Source: Sphingobacteriales bacterium 16-39-50
GTDB taxonomy: Bacteria > Bacteroidota > Bacteroidia > Sphingobacteriales > Sphingobacteriaceae
Length of the DNA: 64,000 nt
Direction: 5' to 3'
NCBI GenBank assembly: GCA_002257025.1
Contig: NCHA01000002.1
Location: forward strand, 62,001 to 126,000
Shown: in pieces, positions 1-9,798 of the stretch
Layout of the letters: every line of letters begins with the position of its first letter
Position numbering within the stretch: the first letter of the stretch is position 1
Program-made: the position numbers and the translations under genes
The notes under the pieces: model-generated
Databases searched by the model: none
What the model was told of the DNA's origin: nothing
What the model saw: the letters and a program-made list of their open reading frames with translations, nothing else

Positions 1-41
1 TTGCCGACCAAATTCGTGAATTAGAAAAGAAAGTAAATTAA
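1..41 (+). CDS. C-terminal end of an unidentified protein (partial)
   Basis: An open frame enters from the left edge and stops with TAA at 39-41. It encodes only the last 12 residues, a charged helix-like tail ending in RELEKKVN. It stops five bases before the secG start, so it is probably the upstream member of the same operon. Too little is present to name a family. Confidence 0.5.
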   Translation, partial: ADQIRELEKKVN

Positions 42-46
42 TAGAT

Positions 47-382
47 ATGTTATATACAGTTATTATCCTGGCGATCATTGTTTGTGTTTTATTGGTTCTG
101 ATCATTTTGATCCAAAACCCTAAAGGAGGTGGTTTATCCTCCGGATTTGCGGGCTCAAATAATATTATGGGCGTTCAGCGCACAGGAGATTTTCTGGAAA
201 AAAGTACCTGGATTCTTGCAGTTTCATTAATGGTTTTGGCACTAATGGTAAATGTAGTGGTTCCACGTGGTGGAGTAGTTGACCAGGAAATGAATGACAT
301 TCAAAACCAGATCAATAAGCCTGCTGCTCCTGTTGCCGCACCATCAGGTCTTTCTTTACCAACAGACAGTACTAAAAAATAA
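47..382 (+). CDS. secG: Preprotein translocase subunit SecG
   Basis: SecG is the small accessory subunit of the SecYEG channel in the inner membrane. The 111-residue product has the family layout: a first membrane helix (about residues 3-23), the conserved cytoplasmic loop QNPKGGGLSSGF followed by an FLEKSTW segment, and a second membrane helix (about 55-73). A Pro/Ala-rich tail follows, as is usual in Bacteroidota. It lies directly behind an upstream partial gene and ends before a clear terminator at 403-429. Identification is firm. Confidence 0.96.
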   Translation: MLYTVIILAIIVCVLLVLIILIQNPKGGGLSSGFAGSNNIMGVQRTGDFLEKSTWILAVSLMVLALMVNVVVPRGGVVDQEMNDIQNQINKPAAPVAAPSGLSLPTDSTKK

Positions 383-402
383 AAAAGTATTTTAGAAAAA
401 AT

Positions 403-429
403 AGCCACCTGAACGGTGGCTTTTTTTTT
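403..429 (+). terminator. Intrinsic terminator after secG
   Basis: A 7-bp stem AGCCACC/GGTGGCT with a five-base loop is followed by nine T residues. It separates secG from groES-groEL, which must therefore have its own promoter. Confidence 0.9.
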
Positions 430-437
430 GCATCAAA

Positions 438-553
438 CTGACATTTTACTGACAGCTTGACACCGATGTATTGACAAGAAAGAAGCCTGGCTTATCAAAT
501 AATGAAAATTTGACAAGAAATGTACCCTAAGGCTATTTGGCATAATTCGTGTC
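438..553 (+). promoter_or_regulatory. groES upstream region: five YTGACA repeats and a TGGCATA element
   Basis: Five same-strand copies of (C/T)TGACA occur at 438-443, 449-454, 457-462, 471-476 and 510-515. The last two are extended to TTGACAAGAAA. A TGGCATA box at 538-544 follows, about 60 bp before the groES ATG. TGGCAYR is the -24 half of a sigma-54 promoter, but the matching -12 half here (GTGTC instead of TTGCW) is poor. An alternative Bacteroidota-type reading is TTTG at 509-512 with GCTATTTG at 532-539. The repeats look like activator or repressor sites; the promoter class is unresolved. Confidence 0.4.
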
Positions 554-599
554 AACAAAACAGTACAAACATTCAATCAATTTAATTTATTATATCAAT

Positions 600-893
600 A
601 TGGCATTAAATATCAAACCTAGCGCAGACCGGGTAGTTATAGAAGCTGCACCGGCTGAAGAAAAAACGGCTTCCGGACTTTACATTCCTGATACTGCAAA
701 AGAAAAACCTCAAAAAGGTACTGTTGTAGCTGTTGGACCGGGCAAATATGCAGAACAAACCGGCAATTTAATTCCTATGGCTTATAAAGTAGGAGATGTT
801 GTATTATACGGTAAGTATGCAGGAACAGAGATCTCTCATGAAGGTAAAGAATATCTTATCATGCGTGAATCTGATATTTTTGCAACACTATAA
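600..893 (+). CDS. groES: Co-chaperonin GroES
   Basis: This 97-residue protein is the heptameric lid of the GroEL folding chamber. The ATG at 600 gives [15 protein letters not shown], matching family N-termini; an in-frame GTG at 549 would add 17 atypical residues and is not used. The mobile-loop segment ([18 protein letters not shown]) and the core GTVVAVGPG and [11 protein letters not shown] are present. It is followed by groEL after a 135-bp spacer, the normal operon order. Expression is likely heat-shock controlled, given the repeat array upstream. Confidence 0.96.
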   Translation: MALNIKPSADRVVIEAAPAEEKTASGLYIPDTAKEKPQKGTVVAVGPGKYAEQTGNLIPMAYKVGDVVLYGKYAGTEISHEGKEYLIMRESDIFATL

Positions 894-895
894 TG

Positions 896-942
896 AAGTC
901 AGAGGTCGGAGGTCAGACATCGGACTTCAGACATCAGACCTC
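896..942 (+). repeat. Short GTCAGA/GTCGGA repeat cluster between groES and groEL
   Basis: The spacer contains iterated GAAGTC, GAGGTC, GGAGGTC, TCAGACATC and GACTTC units that can also pair with one another (GAAGTC with GACTTC, GAGGTC with GACCTC). It has no coding potential. An 11-mer of it (CATCAGACCTC, 932-942) recurs inverted at 19112-19122 behind the CvfB gene. It resembles the short dispersed repeats common in intergenic DNA of this phylum. Confidence 0.6.
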
Positions 943-1028
943 ATACCCCGAATTGAAATTAAATTAAAAACCAGAGTTTGATAAAAACAATAGTTTGAAT
1001 TAACTCCAACATCTAAAATCTTTAAACA

Positions 1029-2669
<1,641 letters not shown>

Positions 2670-2686
2670 TATCATTCTCATCGCAC

Positions 2687-2719
2687 AAAAAAGCTCCGGA
2701 TTTTATTCGGAGCTTTTTT
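2687..2719 (+). terminator. Intrinsic terminator after groEL
   Basis: A 12-bp perfect stem AAAAAAGCTCCG/CGGAGCTTTTTT with a nine-base loop ends in a T-rich run, 18 bp after the groEL stop codon. Confidence 0.93.
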
Positions 2720-2836
2720 GTTTTAATTTGGGAAGACATGAATTATCTGATGTCAGTTGTCTGTTACCAGGAATTTAGTAGTTAATGGAGAATGTATAAT
2801 CTTGATCTGAATTTTCCACCCGATAGCTATCAGGTA

Positions 2837-2870
2837 TCAATTCTCAACTCTCCATTCTCAACTCTCAACA
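2837..2870. repeat. Low-complexity TTCTCAACTC repeat
   Basis: TTCTCAACTC occurs at 2841-2850 and again at 2855-2864, followed by a shortened third unit that runs into the 3' end of lipB. It is a small tandem repeat in the convergent groEL/lipB spacer with no evident function. Confidence 0.4.
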
Positions 2871-3563
2871 GAGTTCCATCTCAAACAAGCTCGCGATATG
2901 CCCCTTCAATTTCTGCTTTACTTCTTCAATATCCGGCTTAAAACCAAGCTCCCTTTCCATTGAAGTAACATCCTTGTCATCTATTCCACAGGGAACAATA
3001 CTTTTAAAATAAGACAGATCTGTATTGACATTGAATGCCAGTCCGTGCATGGTTACCCAGCGGCTACACCTAACACCCATTGCGCAGATCTTTCTCGCAC
3101 GCTCATTATCCGCGTCCAGCCAGACTCCGGTATAACCTTCATACCTGCCGCCTGGTATTCCATAATCTGCCAGTGTCATTATCACAGCCTCCTCAAGAGT
3201 GCGCAAATACAGGTGGATATCAGTAAAGAAATTATCAAGATCAAGTATTGGATAAGCAACGATCTGTCCCGGACCATGATAAGTAATATCCCCGCCCCGG
3301 TTAATTTTATAAAAAGTAGCCCGTTTATTCGCTAATCCGGTTTCATCAAGGAGTAAATTCTCGGGCTTACCACTTTTTCCGAGTGTATAAACATGAGGAT
3401 GTTCGACGAAAACGAGATGGTTATTAACCGGATAATCAGTATTGTTATTTCTATTCTGTGTTTTTGCCTGAACCGTTTCTGCAAAAACCTGCTCCTGCCT
3501 GTCCCATGCCTGTTGGTAATCAAGCAAACCCCAGTCCTGAAATATAACCTTCTTATTCTTCAT
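2865..3563 (-). CDS. lipB: Octanoyltransferase LipB
   Basis: LipB moves octanoate from acyl carrier protein to the lipoyl domains of 2-oxoacid dehydrogenases and GcvH. The signature RGGDITYHGPGQ is present, and the catalytic pair is recognisable: Lys in RKICAMG and Cys in VPCGI. The ATG at 3563 (MKNKKVIFQDWG) fits the family; a TTG five codons earlier is less likely. The start lies inside the last codons of the phosphopantetheinyl transferase gene, so the two are probably translationally coupled. Both enzymes deal with acyl carrier protein, which makes the pairing sensible. Confidence 0.95.
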   Translation of the reverse strand: MKNKKVIFQDWGLLDYQQAWDRQEQVFAETVQAKTQNRNNNTDYPVNNHLVFVEHPHVYTLGKSGKPENLLLDETGLANKRATFYKINRGGDITYHGPGQIVAYPILDLDNFFTDIHLYLRTLEEAVIMTLADYGIPGGRYEGYTGVWLDADNERARKICAMGVRCSRWVTMHGLAFNVNTDLSYFKSIVPCGIDDKDVTSMERELGFKPDIEEVKQKLKGHIASLFEMELC

Positions 3564-4203
3564 TATCATCTGCAACAAATCCGATCATATACCCATCAAA
3601 CTTTTCGTAATGCACTTTGAACTTACTGTGCCGCGTACCCGTATTTAGCATGGCATCAAAAGAGCCACTACCTTCATATTCAAAGGGCTCAAGTTTTATA
3701 TGCCCCAGAAAACTAATGTTCTTTTTACCATGAAGTTTATAAATTGCCTCCTTTGCACACCAGGCTACATATAACTGATCAATCCGATTTTTATCCTGAA
3801 TAAAATCAAGCTCCTCCTTACTCAGGAACTTGTGGGCAATTCGTTCGATCTTGTCTTTAACAAGCTCTATGTCTATTCCCACAGCCTTACTCTTACTCAC
3901 CATCACGGCAGCATAATCATAAGAATGACTTAATGAAATATGGTGGGGAAAATTACTTAAATAGGGTTTACCACTTGAATCTACCTTGCAGTCAATATAA
4001 TTATCGGTATCCATCATTCTCCGCAGCAGGACACGCGTACTGAGCCAATGCATATTGCGCTTGCCACTAATCAGCGTATCCAGATAAGATAATTCATGTT
4101 CCTTTAACTGTAATTGAGCCAGTAATTCATCTGCACTTTCTTCGATCTTCCAGATTGCAAAAGATGTATTGCGGTCAATTTCCCGGTGGTAAGCAAGAGC
4201 CAT
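3553..4203 (-). CDS. 4'-phosphopantetheinyl transferase, Sfp type
   Basis: This enzyme attaches the phosphopantetheine arm of CoA to a serine on carrier proteins. The 216-residue protein shows the Sfp signatures: HISLSHS (about 88-94), the metal-binding GIDIE (109-113) and WCAKEAIYK (148-156). No separate AcpS or biosynthetic cluster is visible nearby, so it may serve fatty-acid acyl carrier protein. Its 3' end overlaps lipB by 11 bases. Substrate carrier specificity cannot be read from sequence. Confidence 0.9.
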   Translation of the reverse strand: MALAYHREIDRNTSFAIWKIEESADELLAQLQLKEHELSYLDTLISGKRNMHWLSTRVLLRRMMDTDNYIDCKVDSSGKPYLSNFPHHISLSHSYDYAAVMVSKSKAVGIDIELVKDKIERIAHKFLSKEELDFIQDKNRIDQLYVAWCAKEAIYKLHGKKNISFLGHIKLEPFEYEGSGSFDAMLNTGTRHSKFKVHYEKFDGYMIGFVADDNEE

Positions 4204-4273
4204 TCTTAAAATTAAAATACCTGCAAAACTATCTCAAATTAATCATAATTTAGACCAAATCTTATGCTTATTT

Positions 4274-4810
4274 ATGATACTTTCTGATAAACTCATTCTG
4301 GAAGAAATTGAAAGAGGAAATATAATTATTGAACCCTTTAAAAAGGAGTGCTTAGGTACCAATTCGTATGATGTTCATCTGGGAAAATACCTGGCAACAT
4401 ACAGAAACAGGGTTCTGGATGCTAAACTTCATAATGAGATTGACCATTTCGAGATTCCAAAAGATGGTTTTGTACTTCAACCCAATACCCTGTACCTTGG
4501 CGTTACCCTCGAATATACTGAAACTCACAGGCATGTGCCATTTCTCGAAGGAAAATCAAGTACCGGCAGACTTGGAATAGACATCCATGCAACCGCCGGA
4601 AAGGGAGATGTGGGTTTCTGTAATACCTGGACCCTGGAAATATCATGTACACAACCGGTAAAGATATATGCCGGTATGCCTATCGGGCAATTAATCTATT
4701 TTGTAGTTGATGGTGATGTGGAGACCATGTACAATACAAAACTCAATGCCAAATACAACAATAAGACCACAAAACCCGTTGAAAGTATGATGTGGAAGAA
4801 TTCATTCTGA
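4274..4810 (+). CDS. dcd: dCTP deaminase
   Basis: The enzyme deaminates dCTP to dUTP in pyrimidine nucleotide synthesis. The 178-residue trimeric-fold protein contains the family block EGKSSTGRLGID, then HATAGKGDVGF and WTLEIS with the catalytic glutamate, and the C-terminal GMPIGQLIYF. Whether it is monofunctional or also hydrolyses dUTP cannot be decided from sequence. It is divergent from the phosphopantetheinyl transferase gene and ends before a terminator at 4847-4883. Confidence 0.92.
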   Translation: MILSDKLILEEIERGNIIIEPFKKECLGTNSYDVHLGKYLATYRNRVLDAKLHNEIDHFEIPKDGFVLQPNTLYLGVTLEYTETHRHVPFLEGKSSTGRLGIDIHATAGKGDVGFCNTWTLEISCTQPVKIYAGMPIGQLIYFVVDGDVETMYNTKLNAKYNNKTTKPVESMMWKNSF

Positions 4811-4846
4811 GCATCAGAAGGAAAATAAATCGTATATTATAAATAG

Positions 4847-4883
4847 TTAAGCCTCAATTTAAAAAACTGAGGCTTAAATTTTT
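4847..4883 (+). terminator. Intrinsic terminator after dcd
   Basis: A perfect 10-bp stem TTAAGCCTCA/TGAGGCTTAA with an 11-base loop is followed by ATTTTT, 36 bp downstream of the dcd stop. Confidence 0.85.
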
Positions 4884-4958
4884 ACTGACACCAATTTTTT
4901 GGGCTGAACCTGGATTACAAGTATACCGGCATTAGATTTTTTATTCAGTACAATCTTT

Positions 4959-7670
4959 ATGAAAAAATATTTCATTATCATATTTTCTATATTATTCTCA
5001 GCAACAATTCTGGGATTTATTATTGATGATGAGCCCCTGAAGAAAATTCTTACTCAGATAGAAAAATACAGACTGCAATACCCGCAGGAGAAGGTTCATT
5101 TGCATCTTGATAAACCTTATTATGCAATTGGCGATAATATCTGGTTTAAGGCATATGTAGTTAATGCTGAGAAAAATGAATTATCTACACTGAGCAGGAT
5201 TTTATATGTAGAATTGATCAACGACAAGGATTCAATTAAAAAATCTCTGAAAATTCCATTGGAATTGGGATTAACCTGGGGAGATTTTACGCTCAGCGAT
5301 TCACTTAGAGAAGGTAATTACCGAATACGGGCCTATACTACATGGATGCGAAATTTTGGAGAAGAATACTTCTTTGATAAAACCATTACCATAGGCAATT
5401 CTATTTCTAATACTGTTCTAACCCAGGTTGATTACTCGTACACTAAAGACCCACGCGGACAAAAAGTATTAGCCAAAATTAATTATAGTGATATGGCTGG
5501 TCAACCGCTCGCTAATAAAGAGGTTAGCTACCATGTTGAACTGGATTTCAGAAGTATTCTGAAAGGAAAAGGCATTACTGATGCAATGGGAAATCTTCAG
5601 GTCAGTTTTGTAAACAATCAGCCCTTTGTATTAAAATCTGGAAGAATCAGTACAACTATCCGTCTGGATGATAAGAACAGCGCAAATAAAAACTTCCCTG
5701 TTAAATCAACATCCAATGAATCTGTTGTTCAGTTTTTCCCCGAAAGCGGGGATCTGGTCAATGGAATCAGTTCAAGAATTGGATTTAAGGCTGTGAATTC
5801 AGACGGGCTTGGAATCAATGTCAGTGGTTATATCAGCAATCAAAACAATGTCCGTTTGGCTGATTTTAAATCAGAACATGCAGGAATGGGACACTTTAGG
5901 TTAATACCTGAAGCTACCGATAACTATACTGCTCATATTACTTTTGAAGATGGATCAGAGAAAGCATATCCACTGCCAAAGGTAAAAGCGAGTGGTTATG
6001 TTTTATCTGTTAGTAACACTGATATGGATGATCTCAAAATCAGGGTATCAACAACTGAAACTGCCAAACCGGATGAAGAAATCACCCTTATTGCGCAAAG
6101 CAACGGACAGGTACATTTTGTATCAAAAAATAAACTCACTTCGAAAACCTTCAATGCAAGTATCCCTAAAAAACGTTTCCCAACCGGGATACTTCAGCTA
6201 ACACTCTTTTCTGCTCAAAATGAGCCCGTTGCAGAGCGGCTTGTATTTATAAATCATTCTGACTTTTTACAGATTGACCTGAGCGCCGACAAGCCGGAGT
6301 ATAAAAAAAGAGAGAAAGTCAAACTGACCCTTGAGACAAAAGATCCGGAGGGTAAACCTACACTCGGGAGTTTTTCTATTGCGATTCTGGATGAATCAAA
6401 AGTGCCATTTAATGAGGCCGATGAAACCACTATTATGTCCAACCTTCTGCTCAGTTCAGATTTAAAAGGCTTTATTGAACAGCCCAATTATTATTTCGAT
6501 GAAATAAGTGAAGATAAAATCAGGCAGCTTGATATCCTATTACTGACTCAGGGATGGCGGCGGTTTGAGTGGAAAAACATACTGACAGACAATTATCCAA
6601 CATTGGTATATCAACCCGAAACCAATTTGCAGGTAAGTGGCAAGGTAACTACAATAACAGGCAAGCCTGTGATCGGTGGAAAGGTTACCTTATTCTCTGC
6701 GTCAGGAGACGTTTTTATGCTTGACACAATTACAAATGTAAACGGAGAATTCAGATTTGATAACCTGATTTTTAATGATAGCACGAAATTCGTAATCCAG
6801 GCAAGAAATGAAAAAGACCGAAAAAATGTAGAAATTTTACTTGACAGGATTCCACCACAATTAGTTACAAAGAACAAAAATGAGGCTATGCTGGAGGTAA
6901 ATGTTAACCGCTCCATGCTTCCCTACCTGAAGAATAGTCGCACCCAGTTCGATGAACTCAGGAGATATGGTGTAATTGGCAGAAATATCCTTCTTGATGA
7001 GGTGAAAATAGTAGAGCGAAAACAGGAAGTAAAATACTCCTCAAATTTGAATGGGCCGGGAAGGGCTGATGCGATAATCAAGGCTGATCAGCTTCAGAAT
7101 TGTTTTGATCTTGCGATATGCCTTCAGGGAAGAGTTGCAGGTTTAATTATCAGGGATGGCATGGCCTATCTGATGAGAAATATGGGTTCATCATTCAGAG
7201 GGCCGGTACCGATGCAGGTAGTTGTGGATGGTGCTTTTTTGGGTCCTGAATTTCTATCGGTCGTTAATGTTCAGGATGTGGAAACTGTCGAAGTCCTGAA
7301 AAGCGGTGCAAACAGTGCTATTTATGGCTCAATGGGAGGAGGTGGTGTACTCATCATAACTACCAAACGGGGTGATAATAACAATAATTACAGGTCGTTT
7401 TCACCCGGAATAATGAGTTATAAACCTCAGGGATTTTTTAAGGCAAGGGAATTTTATTCACCCAACTATGAAGATCCTGCAATTAATGCAAAGATTCCTG
7501 ATCTGCGGACTACCATTTACTGGAATCCAAATGTTATAAGTGATACTACCGGTAAAGCAAATATTGAATTCTTCAATTCTGATGGAACAGGTAATTATAA
7601 AGCAATTGTTGAAGGGATAAATATCAATGGATCGATAGGAAGAAAGGTTTTCAGATATAGTGTCAAATAG
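4959..7670 (+). CDS. MG2-domain and TonB-plug surface protein without a barrel
   Basis: A 903-residue exported protein with an N-terminal hydrophobic signal. Near residues 45-72 it has the MG2-like segment HLHLDKPYY...WFKAYVVNA known from alpha-2-macroglobulin-like Bacteroidota proteins. Around 550-610 there is a carboxypeptidase-regulatory-like beta domain (SGKVTTITGKPVIGGKV). Near 700-800 there is a TonB receptor plug domain (GRVAGLIIRDG, VVVDG, VEVLKSG, GGGGVLIITTKRG). No 22-strand barrel follows the plug, so it is not a complete receptor. It may be a periplasmic or surface partner of an envelope machine. Function is unknown. Confidence 0.75.
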   Translation: MKKYFIIIFSILFSATILGFIIDDEPLKKILTQIEKYRLQYPQEKVHLHLDKPYYAIGDNIWFKAYVVNAEKNELSTLSRILYVELINDKDSIKKSLKIPLELGLTWGDFTLSDSLREGNYRIRAYTTWMRNFGEEYFFDKTITIGNSISNTVLTQVDYSYTKDPRGQKVLAKINYSDMAGQPLANKEVSYHVELDFRSILKGKGITDAMGNLQVSFVNNQPFVLKSGRISTTIRLDDKNSANKNFPVKSTSNESVVQFFPESGDLVNGISSRIGFKAVNSDGLGINVSGYISNQNNVRLADFKSEHAGMGHFRLIPEATDNYTAHITFEDGSEKAYPLPKVKASGYVLSVSNTDMDDLKIRVSTTETAKPDEEITLIAQSNGQVHFVSKNKLTSKTFNASIPKKRFPTGILQLTLFSAQNEPVAERLVFINHSDFLQIDLSADKPEYKKREKVKLTLETKDPEGKPTLGSFSIAILDESKVPFNEADETTIMSNLLLSSDLKGFIEQPNYYFDEISEDKIRQLDILLLTQGWRRFEWKNILTDNYPTLVYQPETNLQVSGKVTTITGKPVIGGKVTLFSASGDVFMLDTITNVNGEFRFDNLIFNDSTKFVIQARNEKDRKNVEILLDRIPPQLVTKNKNEAMLEVNVNRSMLPYLKNSRTQFDELRRYGVIGRNILLDEVKIVERKQEVKYSSNLNGPGRADAIIKADQLQNCFDLAICLQGRVAGLIIRDGMAYLMRNMGSSFRGPVPMQVVVDGAFLGPEFLSVVNVQDVETVEVLKSGANSAIYGSMGGGGVLIITTKRGDNNNNYRSFSPGIMSYKPQGFFKAREFYSPNYEDPAINAKIPDLRTTIYWNPNVISDTTGKANIEFFNSDGTGNYKAIVEGININGSIGRKVFRYSVK

Positions 7671-7674
7671 AAAG

Positions 7675-8442
7675 ATGAATACAATAAAAGTCAGGATAAA
7701 AGATAAAATTGCCGTGCTTTCTCTGGATCGCGGTCGTTCAAATGCTATAAATTCAGAAATGGTTTCTGAACTGCATCAAATGATAATAAATATCGAAAAT
7801 GATGATTCTATTGCCGGACTTATTCTAACCGGAAAAGATGGTTTCTTTTCAGCAGGGCTGGATCTTATCGAATTATATGGTTATGATGAAGATCAGATCA
7901 AAGAATTTTGGATAGAATTTTTAAGCCTGGTTACCTCGATGGTTTCATTTAAGAAACCTATGGTCGCTGCAATCAGCGGACATAGCCCGGCAGGTGGCTG
8001 TGTTCTTGCAATTTGCTGTGATTACCGGGTAATGGCCGAAGGAAAATTTATCATCGGATTGAATGAAGTTCCTGTAGGTATCATTGTCCCTGAAAGTATT
8101 TTCCATCTTTATGCTTTCTGGCTTGGAAATGCTCCTGCTTACCGTGCATTACTTGAAGGCAAATTGATGAATACTCAGGAAGCATTAAGTGCCGGGCTGG
8201 TCGATGAGATTGTAAGCCCTGAAAGTATCCTGCACGCCGCTGAGCGTAAAATGTTAACTTACATACAGCTTGAACGTAAAACCTGGCAACAAAGCAAAAT
8301 GAATATTCGCGAAGAACTCCTCAAAAAGGTAAGCGCTGATCAGACTGAAATGCTTGGGCATATGCTTGAACAATGGTGGTCACCATCAACACGTTCCATA
8401 TTAAAGACAATCATTCAAAATCTTCAACAAAAATCTTCCTGA
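7675..8442 (+). CDS. Delta3-Delta2-enoyl-CoA isomerase, ECI1-like crotonase
   Basis: A crotonase-fold protein of about 255 residues. Residues FFSAGLDL (about 57-64) and SPAGGC (about 104-109) form the oxyanion hole. The block IGLNEVPVGI carries a single catalytic glutamate (about E131), as in mitochondrial ECI1, which has the near-identical IGLNETQLGI. It is therefore better called a 3,2-trans-enoyl-CoA isomerase than a hydratase. The ATG at 7675 is preferred over an in-frame GTG at 7660 that would overlap the previous gene. It sits one base before a dienoyl-CoA reductase gene, which supports a role in degrading unsaturated fatty acids. Confidence 0.82.
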   Translation: MNTIKVRIKDKIAVLSLDRGRSNAINSEMVSELHQMIINIENDDSIAGLILTGKDGFFSAGLDLIELYGYDEDQIKEFWIEFLSLVTSMVSFKKPMVAAISGHSPAGGCVLAICCDYRVMAEGKFIIGLNEVPVGIIVPESIFHLYAFWLGNAPAYRALLEGKLMNTQEALSAGLVDEIVSPESILHAAERKMLTYIQLERKTWQQSKMNIREELLKKVSADQTEMLGHMLEQWWSPSTRSILKTIIQNLQQKSS

Positions 8443-8443
8443 T

Positions 8444-9340
8444 ATGTATAATGAACCCATGTTACGTGATAATGCCCTGAGTGGAAAAACAATCATCGTT
8501 ACCGGTGGTGGAACTGGTTTAGGCAGGGCGATGAGCACTTATTTTCTTAAACTCGGTGCTAATGTGGTTATCACAAGCCGCAAGATGGACGTTCTTGAAA
8601 AGACCGCTGCTGAGATGCAGGAAGAAGCATCTGCTGATGGCATAGAACTTAGAGCAAAAGTAATTCCCCTGCAATGTGATGTTCGTAAACCTGAAGAGGT
8701 TGATGAAGTACTCAAGAAAACCCTCGATACTTTTGGCCAGGTAAATGGTTTGCTGAATAATGCAGCAGGAAACTTTATTTCTCCGACAGAAAGACTATCT
8801 CCAAATGCATTTTCAACTATCATTGATATTGTTTTAAAGGGTACAGCTAATTGCACAATGGCCTTAGGGAAACACTGGATTAAAGAGAAACAAGCCGGAA
8901 CAATATTAAATATTGTAACAACCTACGCATTCACAGGCTCAGGATATGTAGTTCCATCGGCCTGCGCAAAAGGAGGTGTTTTAGCCATGACCCGTTCTCT
9001 TGCAGCAGAATGGGGAAAATATGGTATCCGCAATAATGCAATTGCCCCAGGTCCTTTCCCAACAAAAGGAGCGTGGGATAGATTACTTCCCGGTGATATG
9101 GCAAAAAAATTCGATTTCAAAAACAGGGTACCTCTAAAGCGGGTTGGTGACCATCAGGAGCTGGCAAACCTGGCTGCATTTATGATGTCCGATTTTTCGG
9201 GATATATCAACGGAGAGGTGATTACTATTGATGGAGGAGAATGGTTACAGGGAGCGGGGCAATTCAACGGACTTGAAGCAATTACACCCGAAATGTGGGA
9301 TATGCTAGAAATGATGACCCGATCGGCCAAAGGAAGTTAA
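8444..9340 (+). CDS. 2,4-dienoyl-CoA reductase, DECR1-type SDR
   Basis: A 298-residue NADPH-dependent short-chain dehydrogenase. TGGGTGLG (about 20-27) binds the cofactor. NNAAGNFISPTERLSPNA matches mitochondrial DECR1 almost exactly. The usual YxxxK pair is absent. Instead Tyr161, Ser172 and Lys176 reproduce the DECR1 spacing (Tyr199, Ser210, Lys214). The product even ends in KGS like the animal enzyme. With the isomerase in front it forms a cassette for beta-oxidation of polyunsaturated acyl-CoAs. An ATG at 8459 is an alternative start. Confidence 0.88.
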   Translation: MYNEPMLRDNALSGKTIIVTGGGTGLGRAMSTYFLKLGANVVITSRKMDVLEKTAAEMQEEASADGIELRAKVIPLQCDVRKPEEVDEVLKKTLDTFGQVNGLLNNAAGNFISPTERLSPNAFSTIIDIVLKGTANCTMALGKHWIKEKQAGTILNIVTTYAFTGSGYVVPSACAKGGVLAMTRSLAAEWGKYGIRNNAIAPGPFPTKGAWDRLLPGDMAKKFDFKNRVPLKRVGDHQELANLAAFMMSDFSGYINGEVITIDGGEWLQGAGQFNGLEAITPEMWDMLEMMTRSAKGS

Positions 9341-9356
9341 TTTCAATCCAAAATAT

Positions 9357-9743
9357 ATGCAGAAACGTGTTAATATTTCTTCCGGGGCCATTTGGGAGGA
9401 TCTGGTAGGCTATAGCAGAGCCGTACAAATTGGAAACATCATTGAAGTTTCAGGAACTACCTCAGTCGATGGAGATATGCTGATCGGAAAAGATGACCTG
9501 TACGCCCAGACAAAATTTATTCTCCTTAAAGTTGAAAAAGCTTTACATGAGGCTGGTGCACAAATGACTGATGTAGTACGAACACGCATGTATGTAACCG
9601 ACATAAGCAAATGGGAAGAAGCAGGTAAAGCCCATGCTGAGTTTTTCAGAGATATAAAACCTGCAACAACTATGGTTGAGGTAAGCCGCCTGATCCATCC
9701 TGATCTACTCATAGAAATTGAGGTATCGGCATTAATTCAATAA
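9357..9743 (+). CDS. RidA/YjgF-family protein
   Basis: A 128-residue trimeric-fold protein. The classic members hydrolyse reactive 2-aminoacrylate-type imines; other subfamilies are less clear. Conserved features are TRMYVTD in the middle, the Arg in EVSRL and the terminal PDLLIEIEVSAL block. It follows the dienoyl-CoA reductase by 16 bp, so it may be cotranscribed with the fatty-acid genes. It departs from the canonical archetype at the N-terminus, so enamine deaminase activity is plausible but unproven. Confidence 0.8.
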   Translation: MQKRVNISSGAIWEDLVGYSRAVQIGNIIEVSGTTSVDGDMLIGKDDLYAQTKFILLKVEKALHEAGAQMTDVVRTRMYVTDISKWEEAGKAHAEFFRDIKPATTMVEVSRLIHPDLLIEIEVSALIQ

Positions 9744-9786
9744 CATACTTATTAAAATATTCATTCTGTAATCGGTATCCATTCTG

Positions 9787-9794
9787 TATTTTTG
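9787..9794 (+). promoter_or_regulatory. Bacteroidota -7 promoter element before clpS
   Basis: TATTTTTG is a perfect TAnnTTTG element. It ends only four bases before the clpS ATG, which would place the transcription start at or within a few bases of the start codon. The transcript may thus be leaderless or nearly so. No convincing -33 TTTG partner is seen. Confidence 0.5.
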
Positions 9795-9798
9795 TAAA

